In this document: piece after piece, positions 16,528 through 25,093 of the stretch
Layout of the letters: each line of letters opens with the position of its first letter
Numbering within the stretch: position 1 is the first letter of the stretch
Origin: Xenorhabdus khoisanae
GTDB lineage: Bacteria > Pseudomonadota > Gammaproteobacteria > Enterobacterales > Enterobacteriaceae
NCBI RefSeq assembly: GCF_001037465.1
Contig: NZ_LFCV01000138.1
Coordinates: 1 to 34,805, forward strand
Reading direction: 5' to 3'
Length of the DNA: 34,805 nucleotides
Translations under genes and position numbers: made by a program
Notes under the pieces: generated by a model
Seen by the model: only the letters and a program-made list of their open reading frames with translations
What the model was told of the DNA's origin: nothing
Database searches by the model: none

Positions 16528-18303
16528 ATGTCAACGCTGATTCATTGTAATAAGGTCAAATTTAGCATTAATGCAAAGCCATTATTTAACAATCTCTCCA
16601 TAACCATCAAAGAGAACGACAGGATTGCATTAGTTGGTTATAACGGTACGGGAAAAACGCATTTACTTAAGCTATTGGCGGACACTGAAAAACCGGATGA
16701 GGGGATCATCGAATATGCCAATGGATTGAGGATGGAAATGGTTTCTCAGTTTATCGACGAGGCATTACTTGAAATGACCTTACTTGAGTCTATTTCTCAA
16801 AAAGTCAAACAAGTTGATGAATATGGTGACTATAAAGCGGTATCCATGCTGTATGATTTTGGTTTTCAGGATGCTGATTTTACGACTAAAGTGGCTGATC
16901 TCAGTGGTGGGCAAAAGACGAAACTGATGTTTGCCATGAGTGCGGTTGTGGAACCGGATATTATTTTATTTGACGAACCCAGTAACCACTTGGACTCAAA
17001 TACTTTGAAATTCTTTGAGGACTTCTTTAATAACAGCCTGAAAAGCGCCTTTATTATTGTTTCCCACGACCGAAACTTTTTGGATAACGTTACTAACCAG
17101 ACGATTTTTTTGCGTGATCAACAGCTAGCTGCTTTTTCCCTGCCGTTTAGTCAGGCACTTTCTGCTTTACAGGAAAGAGATGAAGCGGATGCTTTGCGTT
17201 TGAAAGCAGAAGAAAAGAATATTCGCCGCATACAGGAAAGTGCAAAGCGTTTGGCGCAGTGGGGAAAAATTTACGATAACCCAAAATTTATCAGAAAAGC
17301 CAAATCGATGGAGAAACGGGTTGAAAAACTTGAACAAGGCAAAACGAAAATAACCGAAGGGGAAACTTATCGATTATCGCTGGATGCCGATATGATCAAA
17401 TCCAAACATATGCTGCAAATTGGGGAACAGTGGATTGGCTATCGAAAAAATGAAGAGTTTAATCCGTTATTTTCCATCAATGGCTTGTATATTCGTCCGG
17501 GAGACAGAATCGCGCTGTTAGGTGATAACGGCGTGGGGAAATCCACCCTGATTCATTCTCTGGTTGAAGCTTATAAAAAGGCGAGAAGTGTACATGATGG
17601 CGGGTTGGAAAATCCGGCTTATGATACCGAAAATATTACCTTCTCACCGCAGTGTAATATGGGCTATCTCGATCAGGAATTGGAAAAAATCCCATTGAAT
17701 GAATCGATATTTGATGCGGTAAAAAATAATGCACCGAATATTGATGATATTACCTGTAAACAACAATTGATTGCGACAGGATTTGAATATGCGGATTTTA
17801 ATAAATTAGTGGGCAGATTGAGTGGTGGCGAACGTTCCAGGCTGATGTTTTTGATATTGAAATTAAATAAACACAATTTCCTGATTCTCGACGAACCCAC
17901 CAACCACTTGGATATTTTCGGCAAAATGGAATTGGAAAGTGAGTTAATTAATAATGAGATGACAATATTAATTACCTCGCACGATCGGACATTTATCGAT
18001 AACGTTGCCAACCGCTTTTTGCTGATAAAAAATGGCAAACTGGAAGAAGTCACGTCCAGTGATGGATATTATCAGTTCCTGAATGAAAAAGTGATTCCCT
18101 ATCAAAAAGAAGAGATTAAGTCTAAGGAAATTACTCATGATGAGCCAGAGGTATTAGCGAATGAAGAGGACATTCTTCAACGCATTGTGATATTAGAGAA
18201 AAATCTGGCAGAGGATTTGGCGCGGAAATCGAAGCATCAGAAGCCGAAAAGTCAGGAAATATGGAGAAAGGAAATTGCGAGGCTTTATGAAATTCTGGGA
18301 TAA
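16528..18303 (+). CDS. ABC-F family ATPase
   Basis: A 591-residue soluble protein with two nucleotide-binding domains and no membrane segments, the ABC-F layout; members act on ribosomes as translation factors or antibiotic-protection factors rather than as transporters. NBD1 has Walker A GYNGTGKT (37-44), signature LSGGQ (125-129) and Walker B ending LFDEPSNHLD (Asp149, Glu150). A charged helical linker (about 210-285) separates it from NBD2 with Walker A GDNGVGKST (332-340), LSGGE (431-435) and ILDEPTNHLD (Asp455, Glu456). The C-terminal 50 residues are charged and helical. ATG 16528 is preceded by GGGGA at 16514-16518. The gene is more AT-rich than the synthetase before it. It could be EttA/Uup/YheS-like housekeeping or a self-protection protein; the subfamily cannot be assigned from motifs alone. 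Confidence 0.9.
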   Translation: MSTLIHCNKVKFSINAKPLFNNLSITIKENDRIALVGYNGTGKTHLLKLLADTEKPDEGIIEYANGLRMEMVSQFIDEALLEMTLLESISQKVKQVDEYGDYKAVSMLYDFGFQDADFTTKVADLSGGQKTKLMFAMSAVVEPDIILFDEPSNHLDSNTLKFFEDFFNNSLKSAFIIVSHDRNFLDNVTNQTIFLRDQQLAAFSLPFSQALSALQERDEADALRLKAEEKNIRRIQESAKRLAQWGKIYDNPKFIRKAKSMEKRVEKLEQGKTKITEGETYRLSLDADMIKSKHMLQIGEQWIGYRKNEEFNPLFSINGLYIRPGDRIALLGDNGVGKSTLIHSLVEAYKKARSVHDGGLENPAYDTENITFSPQCNMGYLDQELEKIPLNESIFDAVKNNAPNIDDITCKQQLIATGFEYADFNKLVGRLSGGERSRLMFLILKLNKHNFLILDEPTNHLDIFGKMELESELINNEMTILITSHDRTFIDNVANRFLLIKNGKLEEVTSSDGYYQFLNEKVIPYQKEEIKSKEITHDEPEVLANEEDILQRIVILEKNLAEDLARKSKHQKPKSQEIWRKEIARLYEILG

Positions 18304-18695
18304 ATTCATGCGAAAGATAATCCGGTTCTTTCTGGTTGCGCTGCCCCTTATGGGGCACGCTTCAATTAATGAAAATTTAGGTTTAGCATATTGATCCTCT
18401 TCCACATGTCACATTATCGTCACCACAACGATTTTCCAACGTTGCTCAGTTTATCCTCGTTTTGTCAGTGTTGCTGCTTTGAGAACTCATTTAAATAGAC
18501 GAAAAGCCATTTTGTTAAAAAAATTTAAACTAAATTATTCTGCTTATGATTTGATTATTTTTTTAAAAATGTTACCAAACTCACATAATCATAAATATTG
18601 GCGTTTATTCCTATTGTTATTTTTAGCAAAACTCATAGTCTTTTAACGCTCTTAAAATACTATAGTTGCATGTATTGCAAAGGAAAAACAAAATT
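18304..18695. other. Intergenic region ABC-F to loiP
   Basis: A 392-bp gap. A 6-bp hairpin TGCCCC-TTAT-GGGGCA lies at 18342-18357 without a U-tract. The remainder is very AT-rich and should hold the loiP promoter; I see no confident -35/-10 pair. Minus-strand open frames that overlap the ABC-F 3' end here have no support. Confidence 0.5.
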
Positions 18696-19448
18696 ATGAA
18701 AATTAAAGCTCTTGTTGCAGTAGCGGTTTCTGCTGTAATTCTGACAGGTTGTAAGAATATTGATCAGGGAATGCTGGCTCAATCCGGAATGCAATTATTC
18801 CAAGCGGCAACACTAAGTGATTCTGATGTCAAACAGTTATCTGACCAATCATGTAAGGATATGGATGCACAAAATAAAGTTGCACCGGCATCCAGCCAAT
18901 ACACTAAACGTCTGAACAAAATCGCCAAAGCATTAGGTAACGAAGTTAATGGTACACAGGTTAACTATAAAGTTTATCTGACTAAAGATGTGAACGCATG
19001 GGCCATGGCTAACGGTTGTGTGCGTGTATACAGCGGCCTGATGGACATGATGAACGACAATGAAGTTGAAGGCGTTCTGGGCCATGAAATGGGTCACGTT
19101 GCACTGGGCCACACCCGTAAAGCAATGCAGGTTGCTTATGCGGCAGTTGCTGCACGTACCGCAGCGGCATCAGCTGGTGGTGTAGCCGCACAGTTGAGCG
19201 ATTCTCAGCTTGCAGAGTTGGGTGAAAAATTGATCAACTCGCAGTTCTCGCAGCATCAGGAAAGTCAGGCTGATGACTCCTCTTATGATCTGCTGAAAAA
19301 ACGCAATATCAAAACTGAAGGTTTAGCAACCAGCTTCGAGAAACTGGCTAAACTGGGCAGCGGTGAAACCAGCATGTTTGATTCACACCCACCTTCACAG
19401 GCGCGTGCTCAACACGTTCGTGATCGTATCGCAGCAGATAAGAAATAA
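18696..19448 (+). CDS. loiP: LoiP-like M48 metalloprotease lipoprotein
   Basis: A 250-residue periplasmic zinc metalloprotease anchored as a lipoprotein. The N-terminus MKIKALVAVAVSAVILTGC is a lipoprotein signal with Cys19 as the lipidation site. The zinc motif HEMGH is at 130-134 and the third ligand is Glu189 in the ESQAD segment. Sequence and length closely resemble E. coli LoiP (YggG, about 252 residues), which is linked to outer-membrane quality control with BepA and Era. An in-frame ATG at 18666 would add 10 residues, but ATG 18696 has AAGGA at 18680-18684 and gives a proper signal peptide, so it is preferred. The gene stands alone and converges with the TerF-like gene. Confidence 0.95.
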   Translation: MKIKALVAVAVSAVILTGCKNIDQGMLAQSGMQLFQAATLSDSDVKQLSDQSCKDMDAQNKVAPASSQYTKRLNKIAKALGNEVNGTQVNYKVYLTKDVNAWAMANGCVRVYSGLMDMMNDNEVEGVLGHEMGHVALGHTRKAMQVAYAAVAARTAAASAGGVAAQLSDSQLAELGEKLINSQFSQHQESQADDSSYDLLKKRNIKTEGLATSFEKLAKLGSGETSMFDSHPPSQARAQHVRDRIAADKK

Positions 19449-19521
19449 TAAGTTCTGTACAACTATTCGGAAGAAGAGTACTTAGTGAGGGCTTAAACAG
19501 CATTCAGGTTAAATAAGCTGG

Positions 19522-19543
19522 GCGCCCCTAAAATTTGGGGCGC
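19522..19543. terminator. Bidirectional terminator between loiP and the TerF-like gene
   Basis: GCGCCCC (19522-19528) and GGGGCGC (19537-19543) form a 7-bp GC-rich stem around TAAAATTT. It lies between two convergent stop codons (19448 on plus, 19556 on minus), where a shared bidirectional terminator is expected. Confidence 0.7.
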
Positions 19544-19555
19544 TGATAGCTGTCA

Positions 19556-20830
19556 CTACAGAATCCGTTCGGCAATGGCTGCGTCGTACCAATCTCTGAA
19601 CTCTTCCAACAACAGATCGTACAGCACATCTTCTTTTACGGTTGCAAAATTGTCGATCTCGAAGAAGTGGGTATTATCCAGACGACGATCGGTAAAGTTA
19701 TCGAGGTCTTTCAGTATCCCGTAACTTGAACCACCCAAACCAACAAATTTCCAAAAAATAGGATAATTCGCTGAACGTCGAATGGCATCCTTAATTTGAC
19801 GGGTTTTACTGATCCCACCATCCGTAATAAACACGACATAGACAGGCAGGTCACTGTCTTTAAAGAAGTCGATAACCTCTTCCATAACTGGCGGTTCATT
19901 GTTTGTACCACCGAGGCCGGGAAGGATTTCCCATCTGGAACCTTTTATAGCGGTCTGTATGGTATGAATATAGCCATCAAGGTTATCAAGGGTGACGTCC
20001 TGATATTTCTTGTGCTTAGAGGCAAATCCCCAGACATCCATCGAGCCATCATCATCAAACTGCACCGCCAGCACCGCAATACGATCCAGAACCGCCTGTA
20101 CATGCCCCTTTTTGAATTCAGAATGCATTGATCCTGATGCATCAAGAACAAAAGCAACACGAGCCTTGACCGATTGCAGCTTATGCTTATTCAGACTGAC
20201 AGTGGCATTCTTGGCAAGGTTTACAAGGCGCGGCGCTTTATCCTGTAGTTTTTTCTCAAGACTGATAGTTGGGCTGGGCGGAGGTGTTGAAGGTGCAGAG
20301 GGTTCTACATCCACACCAAAATTCACTGCCAGAGGCTCCAGCCCGCCATTGAAACCTTGCCCGAGAGCCCGGAGCTTCCAGTTGCCGGAATGCCGATAAA
20401 TCTCTGCCATAATCATGGCTTTTTCCGTTCTGCCCGCCGTTGAAATGGTGAAGTCTGCAATATTTTTTGCTTCAGAACATCGTGCCTGAAAACATTGCGC
20501 TTCAAATTTCAACTGTTGAAGATTGGCGACAGAATCCGGGCCGTCGATCACCAATGTGATAGCAATTTTATGCACATCAGCCGCTATTTTTGTCAGGTCT
20601 ACAGTGATAATGCTGCTTTGGTGAGATGTCTCCAAAATCAGACTGTTATCTGCGGCTGTACGATTATTGTAAAAATAGAAGTCACTATCTCCTCTGACTT
20701 TCCCATTGGCATTCAATAGAAAAGCGGAAGCATCTACTTCACTACGAAAAGAAGATGTTGCGGGGTAAGAGAGAGTGAGTCGAAGAGAGGTTTTAGATAA
20801 AACGATATTTTGTCCTGCCTGAAGATTCAT
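19556..20830 (-). CDS. terF: TerD-domain plus von Willebrand A protein (TerF-like)
   Basis: A 424-residue cytoplasmic protein. Residues 1-175 are a TerD-type domain, ending in the [17 protein letters not shown] segment. A Pro/Ser-rich linker (176-195) leads to a vWA domain with the metal-coordinating MIDAS motif D230-A-S-G-S234, and later a TDGG segment that fits the distal MIDAS loop. This fusion order is that of TerF from tellurite-resistance/stress clusters (terZABCDEF). TerD-type domains bind calcium, and these systems are linked to phage, colicin and stress tolerance, although the molecular role is unsettled. ATG 20830 is preceded on the minus strand by AAGGA. No other ter gene is nearby, so this is an orphan copy. 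The family call is strong; the exact symbol is less so. Confidence 0.85.
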   Translation of the reverse strand: MNLQAGQNIVLSKTSLRLTLSYPATSSFRSEVDASAFLLNANGKVRGDSDFYFYNNRTAADNSLILETSHQSSIITVDLTKIAADVHKIAITLVIDGPDSVANLQQLKFEAQCFQARCSEAKNIADFTISTAGRTEKAMIMAEIYRHSGNWKLRALGQGFNGGLEPLAVNFGVDVEPSAPSTPPPSPTISLEKKLQDKAPRLVNLAKNATVSLNKHKLQSVKARVAFVLDASGSMHSEFKKGHVQAVLDRIAVLAVQFDDDGSMDVWGFASKHKKYQDVTLDNLDGYIHTIQTAIKGSRWEILPGLGGTNNEPPVMEEVIDFFKDSDLPVYVVFITDGGISKTRQIKDAIRRSANYPIFWKFVGLGGSSYGILKDLDNFTDRRLDNTHFFEIDNFATVKEDVLYDLLLEEFRDWYDAAIAERIL

Positions 20831-20883
20831 ACCTGATATCCTTTTAAATATGTAGTCAATGTTTCCAGCAGTGTTTTTTTACT

Positions 20884-20910
20884 ATGTTAATGTTAATGTT
20901 AATGTTAATG
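20884..20910. repeat. Hexanucleotide tandem repeat (ATGTTA), 4.5 copies
   Basis: Four and a half perfect copies of ATGTTA lie 54-80 nt upstream of the TerF-like start codon, in the gap after the small upstream gene on the same strand. Copy-number change would alter the spacing of any promoter element here. Confidence 0.85.
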
Positions 20911-20931
20911 GTTTTTGTTTTGTTGTGGAAT

Positions 20932-21144
20932 TTATTTGTCGGCGGTATTAAATATCGGCCTGTACCCGGCTGAGTCTGTATTATATTCCATTTCACCATT
21001 AAGGTATTTAACCCAAGAATTATTCTGGGAAATAAGGACGTTTGTGATTTTTGATTCATCTAATTTAGGATCATAATAAATATAACCATTTTTGTTTTTT
21101 TCTATCCAAATATTAGAACTGCCTTCTTCTTTATTGTTTTTCAT
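20932..21144 (-). CDS. Small hypothetical protein, 70 residues
   Basis: I do not recognise the family. The protein is hydrophilic, with no signal peptide or membrane segment, Asn/Lys-rich at the start and with several Tyr and Trp (IYYDPKLDESK, NNSWVKYLNGEMEYN). Support for translation is a good ribosome binding site, AAGGA, 6 nt before ATG 21144 on the minus strand. It lies upstream of the TerF-like gene on the same strand with a gap of about 100 bp, so they could be cotranscribed. AT-rich composition suggests acquired DNA. Confidence 0.55.
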   Translation of the reverse strand: MKNNKEEGSSNIWIEKNKNGYIYYDPKLDESKITNVLISQNNSWVKYLNGEMEYNTDSAGYRPIFNTADK

Positions 21145-21219
21145 ACTTTCCTTAGCTAAATAGAGAGGGATTGACAGGCAATACTTGCTTAATTTCAGGC
21201 CAACACTGGGCTGAAGGGA

Positions 21220-21346
21220 TATACTCTTCGTCTTTCAAGTTGCCTCTTTGTTGGCTGCGCTCATTCACCCCGGTCACATAGTTATCTATGCTCCCGGGGA
21301 TTCATTCCCTTGCCGCCGCGACGCATCTTGAAATCCATTGGGTATA
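21220..21346. repeat. ERIC-like 127-bp palindromic repeat
   Basis: The element runs from TATACTCTTCG to CATTGGGTATA, exactly 127 bp, the classic ERIC/IRU length. Its ends are imperfect inverted repeats with shared TTTCAAG-type blocks. The core contains CGCTCATTCACCCCGGTCAC and ATGCTCCCGGGGATTCA, which correspond to the two arms of the ERIC central palindrome. It is non-coding and probably transcribed as a folded RNA when read through. It lies between the AraC gene 3' end and the small hypothetical gene. Confidence 0.85.
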
Positions 21347-21425
21347 GTTCGGATATTCAACTCATGTTAATGATTTGTGAGGATAGTGACAGGTTGGAAT
21401 GTCATTTTATTATCAGTTACTGCTT

Positions 21426-22496
21426 TCACTCACGTTTCAGGCTCTCACTTGGTGTTTCACCATAGCGGGCTTTATATTCCGCGCTAAAGCGCCCCATATG
21501 GGCGAATCCCCAACGCAGAGCAATTCCCGTAACGCTGGTGGCCTCTCCTGCCAGTAGTTCCGTGCGGACATGCTCCATACGCAGGTTGCGTAAATATTGC
21601 ATCGGGCTGATGTCCAGAAATTCTTTGAAGCCGGAATAGAGGCTGCGCAGGCTGACTCCGGCTATTTGGGCGAGCTGTTCTACCGTAATGGGTTCGTGGG
21701 CATGAGCCTGTAAATATTCCTGTACCTTACGTACATGTCGTGGACGAATAGTACACCGACGATTTGCCGCAGATTCACTGTAATTATGTTGATGTGTGGA
21801 TAGCAATGTCACGGAAAGCAATTGCTCGATTTGGCTGGTAATCAGTTTGTGTTGCAAAATATCGGGCACTTGGGTGGTACATTCCAGAAGATAAGGCATC
21901 AGACAGCGCCATGCCTGACAGCGTTGCCATTCAAAACCCAGTTCAAATATCAGCGGTTGATCCAGTGGATGCCCCAATTGCCCGACAAGGGTTCTCTCCA
22001 GCAGAGGGCGGGAAATTCTGACCATAAACTGGTCGTTGTCCGTGCTCCAGCGCATGGAAGTCTGTTGGTTGGGGCTGAGAACGGAAGCGATATTCGGTGT
22101 TGAATCAAGGTGTTGTTCGCCACTTTCAATGCAGGCACAACCCGCCAGCGGCATCTGGACAAGAAAGAAGCTGTCCAGTTCTCCCGGATTGATTTCAACG
22201 TTGGCACTGTAACGCAGCCGGCTTATAGAAAGATCCCCGAGTGGAATGTAGTGCATTCTGGCATTCAGTTTTTGGCTGTGACCCAGTATCTTCAACTGGT
22301 GGGGCTGCATGACTCTTCCAACCATAGATTTGACTTCATCAAGATCATTTGATGAAAAAAGCAAATGTTTTGGAGAATTGAGGTGTGACTCAATTTTTGA
22401 CACAGCATATTTGGGATCTGAGCATTTTGAATCTGTATATCTTGATTCAGCGCTTTTAGATTCAGAATAACCGTGAGGCCACGAGCTGCCCGTCAT
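21426..22496 (-). CDS. AraC/XylS-family transcriptional regulator
   Basis: A 356-residue DNA-binding regulator. The N-terminal half (about 55-235) resembles the effector-binding domain of AraC regulators of aromatic catabolism (AraC_binding_2 type). The C-terminal 107 residues (about 250-356) hold two helix-turn-helix motifs, visible in ITVEQLAQIAGVSLRSLYSG and VTGIALRWGFAHMGRFSAEY, with the conserved GETPSESLKR end. The first 45 residues form a Ser/Lys-rich imperfect repeat (SESK, AESR, TDSK), an unusual extension. ATG 22496 is backed by GGAGGT 7 nt upstream. It is divergent from the aromatic operon starting at 22888 and is its likely regulator, with an aromatic acid or CoA ester as effector; this last point is inference. 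Confidence 0.9.
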   Translation of the reverse strand: MTGSSWPHGYSESKSAESRYTDSKCSDPKYAVSKIESHLNSPKHLLFSSNDLDEVKSMVGRVMQPHQLKILGHSQKLNARMHYIPLGDLSISRLRYSANVEINPGELDSFFLVQMPLAGCACIESGEQHLDSTPNIASVLSPNQQTSMRWSTDNDQFMVRISRPLLERTLVGQLGHPLDQPLIFELGFEWQRCQAWRCLMPYLLECTTQVPDILQHKLITSQIEQLLSVTLLSTHQHNYSESAANRRCTIRPRHVRKVQEYLQAHAHEPITVEQLAQIAGVSLRSLYSGFKEFLDISPMQYLRNLRMEHVRTELLAGEATSVTGIALRWGFAHMGRFSAEYKARYGETPSESLKRE

Positions 22497-22887
22497 TTCA
22501 GATACCTCCAGTCAATAACATGATTATTATGATTGTGTGAAATATCCTTCTGGTGATGTGTTTATTCTCTGTTTAGGTATTGTGTTTATCCTGTTTTCTA
22601 CTAACAGTATCCACATTTGATCTAAATGAAATATATATGATTGTGAATGTATTTATGAAAGGCACTATTTATTATCAATGACGATAATTGACCTCAGACT
22701 CTCCCTGCTCTTGCCTGTTTTTATTGATAATTTGTCCGCTTGCTGCGGGCTTTATCCAAACACTGCATAAATCACAAATACATGACAATTCATGTATTGA
22801 CCATTAACTGACATCCGAATTACATAGAAGGCATAGCGAAAAGACGTAAGGCAGAAAAACACAATGAGGTGAATATGTGAGGTGAGT
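22497..22887. promoter_or_regulatory. Divergent promoter region, AraC gene / aromatic operon
   Basis: This 391-bp AT-rich region between two divergent start codons must carry promoters for both. TATGATTGTG occurs twice on the plus strand, at 22528-22537 and 22636-22645, 108 bp apart, and is a candidate operator half-site. TTGACC at 22688-22693 could be a -35 box but has no good -10 at 17 bp. No gene is visible. Confidence 0.5.
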
Positions 22888-25080
22888 ATGGCAGAGCGAT
22901 CATTTGTCGGAGAAGTGAAAAAATTACGTCTGGGACAGGGCGAAGTTTTCAGCGGCGAAGGCATACTTGCCGTGACAAAAGCACTATTGGAATCGGGTGT
23001 TGCTTATGTGGCGGGCTATCAGGGAGCGCCGATTTCCCATTTGATGGATGTACTGGCAGATGCGCAGGATATTCTGTCTGAGTATGGCATTCGTTTTGAA
23101 AACAGTGCCAGTGAAGCTACTGCGGCTGCGACCCTCGCGGCTTCCGTTAATTATCCAATGCGGGGGGCGGTTACGTTTAAGGCCACTGTTGGCACTAATG
23201 TTGCCTCGGATGCGCTGGCGAATTTGGCATCGGGCGGTGTGCTTGGCGGTGCGTTGATTATTGTCGGGGAAGATTATGGTGAGGGTTCCTCTATCATGCA
23301 GGAGCGCAGCCATGCTTTTGCGATGAAATCTCAACTCTGGTTACTCGATCCGCGGCCTAATCTCCCCTCAATTGTGCAGGCTGTGAAGATGGGATTTGCA
23401 TTGTCGGAAGCCAGCCATACACCAGTGATGTTGCAGATGCGCATTCGTGCTTGTCATATGCATGGCCGGTTTGTCTGTGAAGACAATCGCGCGCCGGCTT
23501 TTATGATCAAAGATGCACTGGAAAACCCGACGCGTGATCTCAGCCGCATTGTGCTGCCTCCCGCCAGTTTTTTGCATGAGAAAGAGAAAGTGCAGGATCG
23601 CTGGCCTGCTGCGGTGCGTTTTATTCAACAGCACGGATTGAATGAGTTTTTTGCCGAAGATGCTCAGGATGTTGGCCTTGTTCTGCAAGGCGGATGCTAT
23701 AACACCGTGATCCGCGCCCTGAACTTACTGGGGTTGGCCGATGTTTTCGGAAAGAGCCAAATCCCGCTGTATGTGATGAATGTGGCTTATCCGCTGATCG
23801 ATGAAGAGCTTGAGCGCTTTTGTCACGGTAAGCAGGCGATTTTGGTGCTGGAAGAAGGTCAGCCCAATTTTGTGGAGCAGAATGTTGCTAATATTTTGTG
23901 TCAGCATGACATTACTATCCGGCTGCATGGCAAGGATTTGTTGCCAATGGCGGGAGAATACAATACGGCGACGGTGCTGGCGGGGCTTCGTGCTTTCCTT
24001 GAACGTTACGGCAAGATTGCAACCGAAGTTCCGGTGGCGGCCTGTCAGGTACGTATTCCTGCCGTGAATTTATCGGTTGATGGTGAGTCTTATGGCATAA
24101 ATGCGGTATTGGAAGATTCACTGGAAAATGCCGTTCATACCCGTCCCCCCGGATTTTGCACGGGCTGCCCGGAACGCCCGATCTTTACGGCGATGAAGCT
24201 GATAGAGCGGGAATTGGGGCCACATCATGTCAGTGCAGATATTGGTTGCCACCTGTTTGCCATTCTGCCTCCCTTTAATCTGGGTAATACCACGATGGGC
24301 TATGGATTGGGGACAGCAAGCGCAGCAGCGCTGAATACGCCGGTAACGCATAAACGGGTGATTTCGGTGATGGGGGATGGTGGGTTTTGGCACAACGGCC
24401 TGACGAGCGGCATTGCCAATAGTGTTTTTAATCGCAGTGATAATCTCACCATTATTGTAGACAACAGCTACACCTCCGCGACGGGCGGACAGGATATTCT
24501 GTCCTCAACGGCATTGAATCCCATCCGCAGTACAGGCCACGAAATTGAAAATGCCGTCAAAGGTGTTGGTGTGAAATGGGTGCGCACGATCAAGCGTACT
24601 TATGATCTTAAAACCATGACTCATACCTTGCGTGATGCTCTGACAACCGGCGAAAAAGGGCCAAAAGTCGTGATTGCGCAGAGTGAGTGCATGTTGAATA
24701 AGCAGCGCCGCGAGAAGAAAAAGGTCAAGAGTGCGCTTGCTGCGGGAAAAAGGATCGTCCGGGAGCGTTTTGGTATTGATCCTGATACCTGTACCGGCGA
24801 TCACTCCTGCATCCGTTTATCTGGCTGTCCTTCCTTATCGATTAAACCGAATCCAGATCCGCTGCGCACCGATCCGGTGGCGACGGTTTTGAATAGTTGT
24901 GTGGGTTGCGGGTTGTGCGGTGAGGTTTCCCACGCGGCGGTGTTGTGTCCCTCCTTCTTCAAGGCTCGGATCATTATCAATCCCAATCGCTGGGAGCGGT
25001 TAATTCATCGTATTCGCAAAGGGATCATCGGGTATTTGCAACGCCGTGATGCTAACCGTCGTAAGCAATATGATTTTTAG
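22888..25080 (+). CDS. iorA: Indolepyruvate ferredoxin oxidoreductase alpha-like subunit
   Basis: A 730-residue thiamine-diphosphate 2-oxoacid:ferredoxin oxidoreductase subunit, which would decarboxylate an aromatic 2-oxoacid to the acyl-CoA. The N-terminal pyruvate-oxidoreductase domain includes AGYQGAPISHL and ASEATAAATLAAS. The TPP domain has GFCTGCPERP and GDGGFWHNGL (about 495-505). The C-terminal iron-sulphur part has Cys635, 641, 647 and then Cys671, 674, 677, 686 (CVGCGLC). The first set is spaced more widely than a standard CxxCxxC ferredoxin motif. ATG 22888 follows GAGG at 22879-22882; GTG 22882 is possible, with GAGG at 22866-22869. It is the first gene of the operon. The family is clear; the substrate is not fixed by sequence. 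Confidence 0.9.
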   Translation: MAERSFVGEVKKLRLGQGEVFSGEGILAVTKALLESGVAYVAGYQGAPISHLMDVLADAQDILSEYGIRFENSASEATAAATLAASVNYPMRGAVTFKATVGTNVASDALANLASGGVLGGALIIVGEDYGEGSSIMQERSHAFAMKSQLWLLDPRPNLPSIVQAVKMGFALSEASHTPVMLQMRIRACHMHGRFVCEDNRAPAFMIKDALENPTRDLSRIVLPPASFLHEKEKVQDRWPAAVRFIQQHGLNEFFAEDAQDVGLVLQGGCYNTVIRALNLLGLADVFGKSQIPLYVMNVAYPLIDEELERFCHGKQAILVLEEGQPNFVEQNVANILCQHDITIRLHGKDLLPMAGEYNTATVLAGLRAFLERYGKIATEVPVAACQVRIPAVNLSVDGESYGINAVLEDSLENAVHTRPPGFCTGCPERPIFTAMKLIERELGPHHVSADIGCHLFAILPPFNLGNTTMGYGLGTASAAALNTPVTHKRVISVMGDGGFWHNGLTSGIANSVFNRSDNLTIIVDNSYTSATGGQDILSSTALNPIRSTGHEIENAVKGVGVKWVRTIKRTYDLKTMTHTLRDALTTGEKGPKVVIAQSECMLNKQRREKKKVKSALAAGKRIVRERFGIDPDTCTGDHSCIRLSGCPSLSIKPNPDPLRTDPVATVLNSCVGCGLCGEVSHAAVLCPSFFKARIIINPNRWERLIHRIRKGIIGYLQRRDANRRKQYDF

Positions 25081-25093
25081 GGGGATTATGTTG

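Noticed and set aside
18666-18695. Upstream loiP start at 18666
   Set aside because: The extra residues HVLQRKNKI would spoil the lipoprotein signal; the later ATG has AAGGA and matches the family start.
20856-21059. 67-codon minus-strand frame ending in Asn-Ile repeats
   Set aside because: The NINI tail is the ATGTTA repeat translated; the overlapping frame at 20932-21144 has a better start and composition.
25046-25093. Upstream iorB start at 25046
   Set aside because: It lies inside the iorA coding end and lacks a ribosome site; AGGGGG just before 25088/25094 marks the true start.
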